Positions 4,134 to 5,155 of a DNA stretch of 5,155 bases are shown piece after piece. The position numbers were made by a program, and so were the translations under genes. Origin of the DNA: DALYDD01 sp046049705 (GTDB lineage: Bacteria; Patescibacteriota; Minisyncoccia; Phycocordibacterales; CAIZLB01); contig JBJOQZ010000006.1 of the NCBI GenBank assembly GCA_046049705.1, positions 1 through 5,155 on the forward strand. The letters are read 5' to 3'. Position 1 is the first letter of the stretch; every line of letters begins with the position of its first letter. The notes under the pieces are model-generated. The model made no database searches. It was not told the origin of the DNA and saw only the letters and a program-made list of their open reading frames with translations.

Positions 4134-5155
4134 TTATGGCTTACTATTAACCTGACCATGATTGCGGTTATTTCGCCTCACATTAAGCTCGCTGAGCTTG
4201 AGTGAAATGTCTTGGCATTTCTTAATTATTTCATCTGATTGTACCTTATCTTTAGCCTTTTCTGCAAGCTGGAGGCTTGACATAAGTTGCGTGAGTTCAG
4301 ACTTGAGTGCCCTCTCTTCAAGTTCAATCATGAGTTCAGAAAGATGTTTTTCTGCAGAGTCATTTCCAAACAACATTTCAGCTTCAAATAATAATTCATC
4401 TTTTTCATGTTCGATCAGATAATCTGCAATACCTTGATCATCTTTTGAAAGAAATGCTTTTACTGTATTTCTATATGTAGCTCCATTTTCTCCTTTTGAT
4501 TCCATATACAAGATTAGTGCAAGAGTTCTTCGCAATACTACATCAACAGATTTTGAAGATGCCACTTTTCTTACTTTTGTATCATGCTCACTTGAATCAT
4601 TGTCTCTATCCTGATCTGATCTTATATTTGTCTCTTGCAAATCTGAATCTGCAAATGGAACACTATCACGCTCAGAAGCACTGTTTATTGCAATATGTTT
4701 TTCTACTTCCTCAGTCAAAGCTTTTTCTGGGATTTTTGTTTGCATAGACACAAGAGATATAAGTTCGGCACGACGAATTGCACTTGGAGTTAGTGCAATA
4801 TCTGGAACCAAATCTTTTTCAATAGCTTTCATTAAATCATGTGACTCTGGATGCATTCGTTGCAGGATCGCAAGATAGTACGGCACGACATGTGTAGACT
4901 CTTTAAGTGCTCGGATAAATGCTTGTTTATCTTTTTGAATGAGTGATGCGGGATCTTCGCCTTGAGGCAAAGTCACTACTTTTACATCGAAACCTTGTTC
5001 AATCGCCAATCTCTCTCCCCTTCTCGTCGCGCCATATCCAGCTTTATCACCATCATACATAAAGAGGATATTTCGAGTCATACGTGAAATTTTCATCAAG
5101 TGACCATCGGTAAGTGCTGTACCAGATGTAGCAACAGCGTTTTTGACACCAGCTT
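4134..5155 (-). CDS. dnaG: DNA primase DnaG, C-terminal part (runs off the right edge)
   Basis: Primase makes the RNA primers for replication. The visible 339 residues begin inside the TOPRIM catalytic fold: AVATSGTALTDGH, then LFMYDGDKAG with the metal-binding Asp-x-Asp (codons near 5030-5050), then the QGEDPASLI motif typical of DnaG. The remaining roughly 250 residues form a poorly conserved, helical and acidic C-terminal region that in DnaG proteins links to and binds the DnaB helicase. The zinc-finger and N-terminal RNA-polymerase domains lie beyond the right edge. The reading frame stays open to position 5155, so in-frame TTG or ATG codons near 5094-5099 are internal, not starts. The stop is at 4134-4136. 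The order dnaG then rpoD is the conserved macromolecular-synthesis arrangement. Confidence 0.95.
   Translation of the reverse strand, partial: AGVKNAVATSGTALTDGHLMKISRMTRNILFMYDGDKAGYGATRRGERLAIEQGFDVKVVTLPQGEDPASLIQKDKQAFIRALKESTHVVPYYLAILQRMHPESHDLMKAIEKDLVPDIALTPSAIRRAELISLVSMQTKIPEKALTEEVEKHIAINSASERDSVPFADSDLQETNIRSDQDRDNDSSEHDTKVRKVASSKSVDVVLRRTLALILYMESKGENGATYRNTVKAFLSKDDQGIADYLIEHEKDELLFEAEMLFGNDSAEKHLSELMIELEERALKSELTQLMSSLQLAEKAKDKVQSDEIIKKCQDISLKLSELNVRRNNRNHGQVNSKP

Noticed and set aside
5094..5099. TTG or ATG near 5094-5099 as the start of a separate gene
   Set aside because: The frame continues upstream to the window edge with clear DnaG TOPRIM sequence, so these are internal codons.
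1..5155. CRISPR arrays, tRNA or rRNA genes, transposase genes, toxin-antitoxin pairs
   Set aside because: No regularly spaced repeats, no tRNA-like cloverleaf or rRNA sequence, and no transposase or recognisable toxin/antitoxin motif was seen. The divergent gene pair has neither the size nor the overlap of typical toxin-antitoxin operons.

Overview
The window looks like part of a small, AT-rich bacterial genome of the Candidate Phyla Radiation (Patescibacteria, perhaps Parcubacteria). This placement is an inference from the style of the housekeeping proteins (a lysine-rich sigma-70 factor, a compact UvrD-like helicase, a divergent DnaG) and the low GC of their genes. It does not rest on a marker gene. 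Stops are standard, with TGA, TAA and TAG all used, so nothing points to a recoded lineage.

The flanks are core replication and transcription genes, all on the minus strand. On the left (1-308) is the N-terminal part of a UvrD/PcrA-type SF1 helicase, preceded by a -10 box so close to the ATG that its mRNA may be leaderless. On the right are the 3' two thirds or so of dnaG (primase) and a complete rpoD (principal sigma factor) 53 bases downstream. This is the dnaG-rpoD pair of the macromolecular-synthesis operon.

Between them, about 376-2584, is a different kind of DNA: two divergent, visibly GC-richer genes, each with its own canonical sigma-70-like promoter in a 310-base AT-rich divergent intergenic region, and each ending near a strong hairpin plus T-rich tract. 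The minus gene (479-1159) encodes an unrecognised 226-residue protein with one N-terminal membrane anchor. The plus gene (1470-2492) encodes a 340-residue secreted protein whose C-terminal third aligns by eye, without gaps, to the hinge and reactive-centre region of serpins (serine protease inhibitors). The two may act together at the cell envelope, but only their layout supports that.

The regulatory DNA is the most unusual part. The -35 boxes are back to back across a 15-bp palindrome. The predicted leader of the serpin-like gene folds into a 24-position hairpin that buries its Shine-Dalgarno sequence. The predicted leader of the membrane-protein gene holds a second long inverted repeat. Between the serpin-like gene and rpoD lie two copies of a compact structured motif, one of them at the tip of a perfect 21-bp palindrome. 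A 9-bp direct repeat brackets the cassette, as a target duplication would, but could be chance.
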